NCBI GenBank assembly: GCA_900766925.1 | Contig: CAAFXG010000441.1 | Location: 1-17,632 of the forward strand | From: Lachnospiraceae bacterium | GTDB taxonomy: Bacteria > Bacillota > Clostridia > Lachnospirales > Lachnospiraceae | Reading direction: 5' to 3' | DNA length: 17,632 bases | Shown: one piece after another, positions 16,386 to 17,632 of the stretch | Numbering within the stretch: position 1 is the first letter of the stretch | Layout of the letters: the number at the start of each line of letters is the position of its first letter | Position numbers and translations under genes: made by a program | The notes under the pieces: generated by a model | Told to the model about the DNA's origin: nothing | Database searches by the model: none | What the model saw: only the letters and a program-made list of their open reading frames with translations

Positions 16386-17471
16386 ATGAAACGAATAGTT
16401 TGTTTCCACCTCTTCAATGACTATAGCGGCAGCCCGAAGGTGCTGCGGATGGTGTTGGAGGGTGTGTTGAATAAAGGGTATCGAGTGGATTTGGTATCTT
16501 CCAAGGGTGGAGTGCTGGACGAGCTACTGCACTATCCAAACTTGCGGAAGCATAGTTATCCTTATCGTTTCTCATCTAATGGGGCGGTCACGATGCTACG
16601 CTATGGTCTGGTGCAGCTTTTTACTTTCTTTCTGTCCTTTCGCTGGATGTTCTGTAAGGATGTGGTCTTTTACATCAATACGTTGCTGCCCGTGGGTCCT
16701 GCTTTGGCAGGACGGCTGATGGGGAAGCGTGTGGTGTATCACTACCATGAGAATGCCTTCGTGAAGGGAGCATTCTACAAGATGTTGGCAGCGATGATGG
16801 AACGATTAGCCCACAGCATCATCTGCGTGTCGGAATATCAGGCGTTGTTCTTGAAGTGTAAGAAGAAGGTAACGGTAGTGCCGAATGCCCTCCCTAAGGC
16901 TTTCGTGAAGCGACTGAAGCCCAACCCAGAGAATGCCTTCGAGCAGAAGACTGTGTTGATGCTGGGATCGCTAAAAGAATACAAAGGGACAAAGGAGTTT
17001 ATTCAACTGTCCCAGTTATTACAGCAATATCGTTTTATTCTGGTGATTAATGACACGCAGGAAAATATCGATTATTATCTTAAAGAAAAGTGTTATACAC
17101 TTGGAGAAAATCTTGTTTTGTATGATCGTCAGGCAGACGTGGCGAAGTTCTATCAGCAGGCTTCGGTAGTGCTGAACCTGTCAGACAAGAGGTTGATTAT
17201 TGAGACTTTCGGACTTACGGCATTGGAGGCAATGACGGCAGGACTTCCTGTTATTGTCCCAACAGAAGGTGGCATTGCAGAGATGGTTGATGACGCAGTC
17301 AATGGCTATAAAATAGACGTGGCAGACCTTGATTGTATAGGAGATGCCATCAAGAAATTGCTGACTGATAAAACCAAATACATACAAATGGCAGAGAAAG
17401 CATTACACTGCGCAAAAAAATTCAATGCTGACGATATGATTGAAAGAGTTGAAAAAATACTGGCAGACTAA
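16386..17471 (+). CDS. Glycosyltransferase family 4 (GT-B)
   Basis: The 361-residue product has KRIVCFHLFNDYSGSPKVLR at the N-terminus, VVYHYHENAF in the acceptor domain, SIICVSEYQALFL before the linker, VLMLGSLKEYKGTKEFIQL opening the donor domain and E273-x7-E281 in IETFGLTALEAMTAG. Two hydrophobic stretches between about residues 70 and 115 (LFTFFLSFRWMF and LLPVGPALAGRLMG) may anchor it to the membrane. I chose ATG 16386 over an in-frame TTG at 16362, because agaagga lies a normal distance before it. The composition is visibly more GC-rich than in the genes before it, apart from a short AT-rich patch at about 17030-17120, so it may have a separate origin. Confidence 0.92.
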   Translation: MKRIVCFHLFNDYSGSPKVLRMVLEGVLNKGYRVDLVSSKGGVLDELLHYPNLRKHSYPYRFSSNGAVTMLRYGLVQLFTFFLSFRWMFCKDVVFYINTLLPVGPALAGRLMGKRVVYHYHENAFVKGAFYKMLAAMMERLAHSIICVSEYQALFLKCKKKVTVVPNALPKAFVKRLKPNPENAFEQKTVLMLGSLKEYKGTKEFIQLSQLLQQYRFILVINDTQENIDYYLKEKCYTLGENLVLYDRQADVAKFYQQASVVLNLSDKRLIIETFGLTALEAMTAGLPVIVPTEGGIAEMVDDAVNGYKIDVADLDCIGDAIKKLLTDKTKYIQMAEKALHCAKKFNADDMIERVEKILAD

Positions 17472-17477
17472 GTTGAT

Positions 17478-17632
17478 ATGCTAACCACAAGATTGATACG
17501 GAAATGCTGGCAAGACGCATCCTCTCATAAGGAGGATGACGTGGATTTCTTGCTTGAAGAGAATGACTGGAACGATTTCAGTTATTACACCACTTATCAC
17601 CTGCATATCACACGAAAGCGTGCCACACAAGA
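17478..17632 (+). CDS. Unrecognised protein, N-terminal part, runs off the window
   Basis: An open frame starts with ATG at 17478, six bases after the stop of the last glycosyltransferase, and stays open to the window end (51 full codons). It reads MLTTRLIRKCWQDASSHKED, then DDVDFLLEENDWNDFSYYTT and a basic HLHITRKRAT segment. It is soluble, acidic in the first half and rich in aromatic residues, with no signal peptide or membrane segment. I do not recognise the family from this fragment. It does not look like a glycosyltransferase start, so the polysaccharide gene set may end just before it. The composition matches the preceding GT4 gene. The short gap suggests the same transcript. Confidence 0.6.
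   Translation, partial: MLTTRLIRKCWQDASSHKEDDVDFLLEENDWNDFSYYTTYHLHITRKRATQ

Noticed and set aside
1..17632. Invertible promoter (inverted repeats flanking a promoter), CRISPR array, tRNA or toxin-antitoxin pair
   Set aside because: Looked for by eye on both strands. The only matched inverted repeats noticed are the IS66 ends, and no spacer-repeat pattern or tRNA-like fold was recognised.

Overview
This window is part of a surface polysaccharide (capsule, exopolysaccharide or O-antigen type) biosynthesis locus from a Bacteroidales bacterium (Bacteroides, Prevotella or a relative). The assignment rests on AT-rich genes with little Shine-Dalgarno signal, on a Bacteroides-style Wzx-like flippase, and on the pairing of an F420-hydrogenase-beta-like Fe-S protein with a polysaccharide pyruvyltransferase, which is common in this order. 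Species cannot be told from the sequence alone. Every gene I can support lies on the + strand. No tRNA, rRNA or CRISPR array was seen.

Layout. Positions 1-786 hold the 3' part of a membrane O-acyltransferase gene that starts outside the window. Positions 859-4696 hold a dead, GC-richer flippase gene: its 5' third is missing, it has an in-frame TGA at 1027, and it is split by a complete IS66-family element (1303-4298). That element has 19-bp perfect terminal inverted repeats, an 8-bp target duplication (tttcggca) and intact tnpA, tnpB and tnpC. Removing the element and one target copy rejoins the two flippase pieces in frame. An intact flippase gene starts one base after the stop codon of the remnant (4698).

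From 4698 to 17471 the genes form one tight run with short gaps or overlaps of 4-23 nt, very probably a single operon: Wzx flippase, Fe-S FrhB-like protein, pyruvyltransferase, GT2, a DUF1919 gene broken by an 11-C tract, GT32, GT4, a second O-acyltransferase, a Wzy-like polymerase, GT2, GT4 and GT4. An unrecognised ORF runs off the right end.

How they fit together (inference): six glycosyltransferases build a lipid-linked repeat unit on the cytoplasmic face. The acyltransferases and the pyruvyltransferase-family protein decorate it. Wzx flips it and the Wzy-like protein polymerises it. The initiating sugar-phosphate transferase, the export machinery (Wza/Wzc type) and the locus regulators are not in the window.

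The points most worth a second look are the C11 tract that decides whether the DUF1919 gene is read through (phase variation or sequencing error), the layered decay and replacement of the flippase, and the Fe-S/pyruvyltransferase pair. I found no clear new defence, mobile or RNA system.
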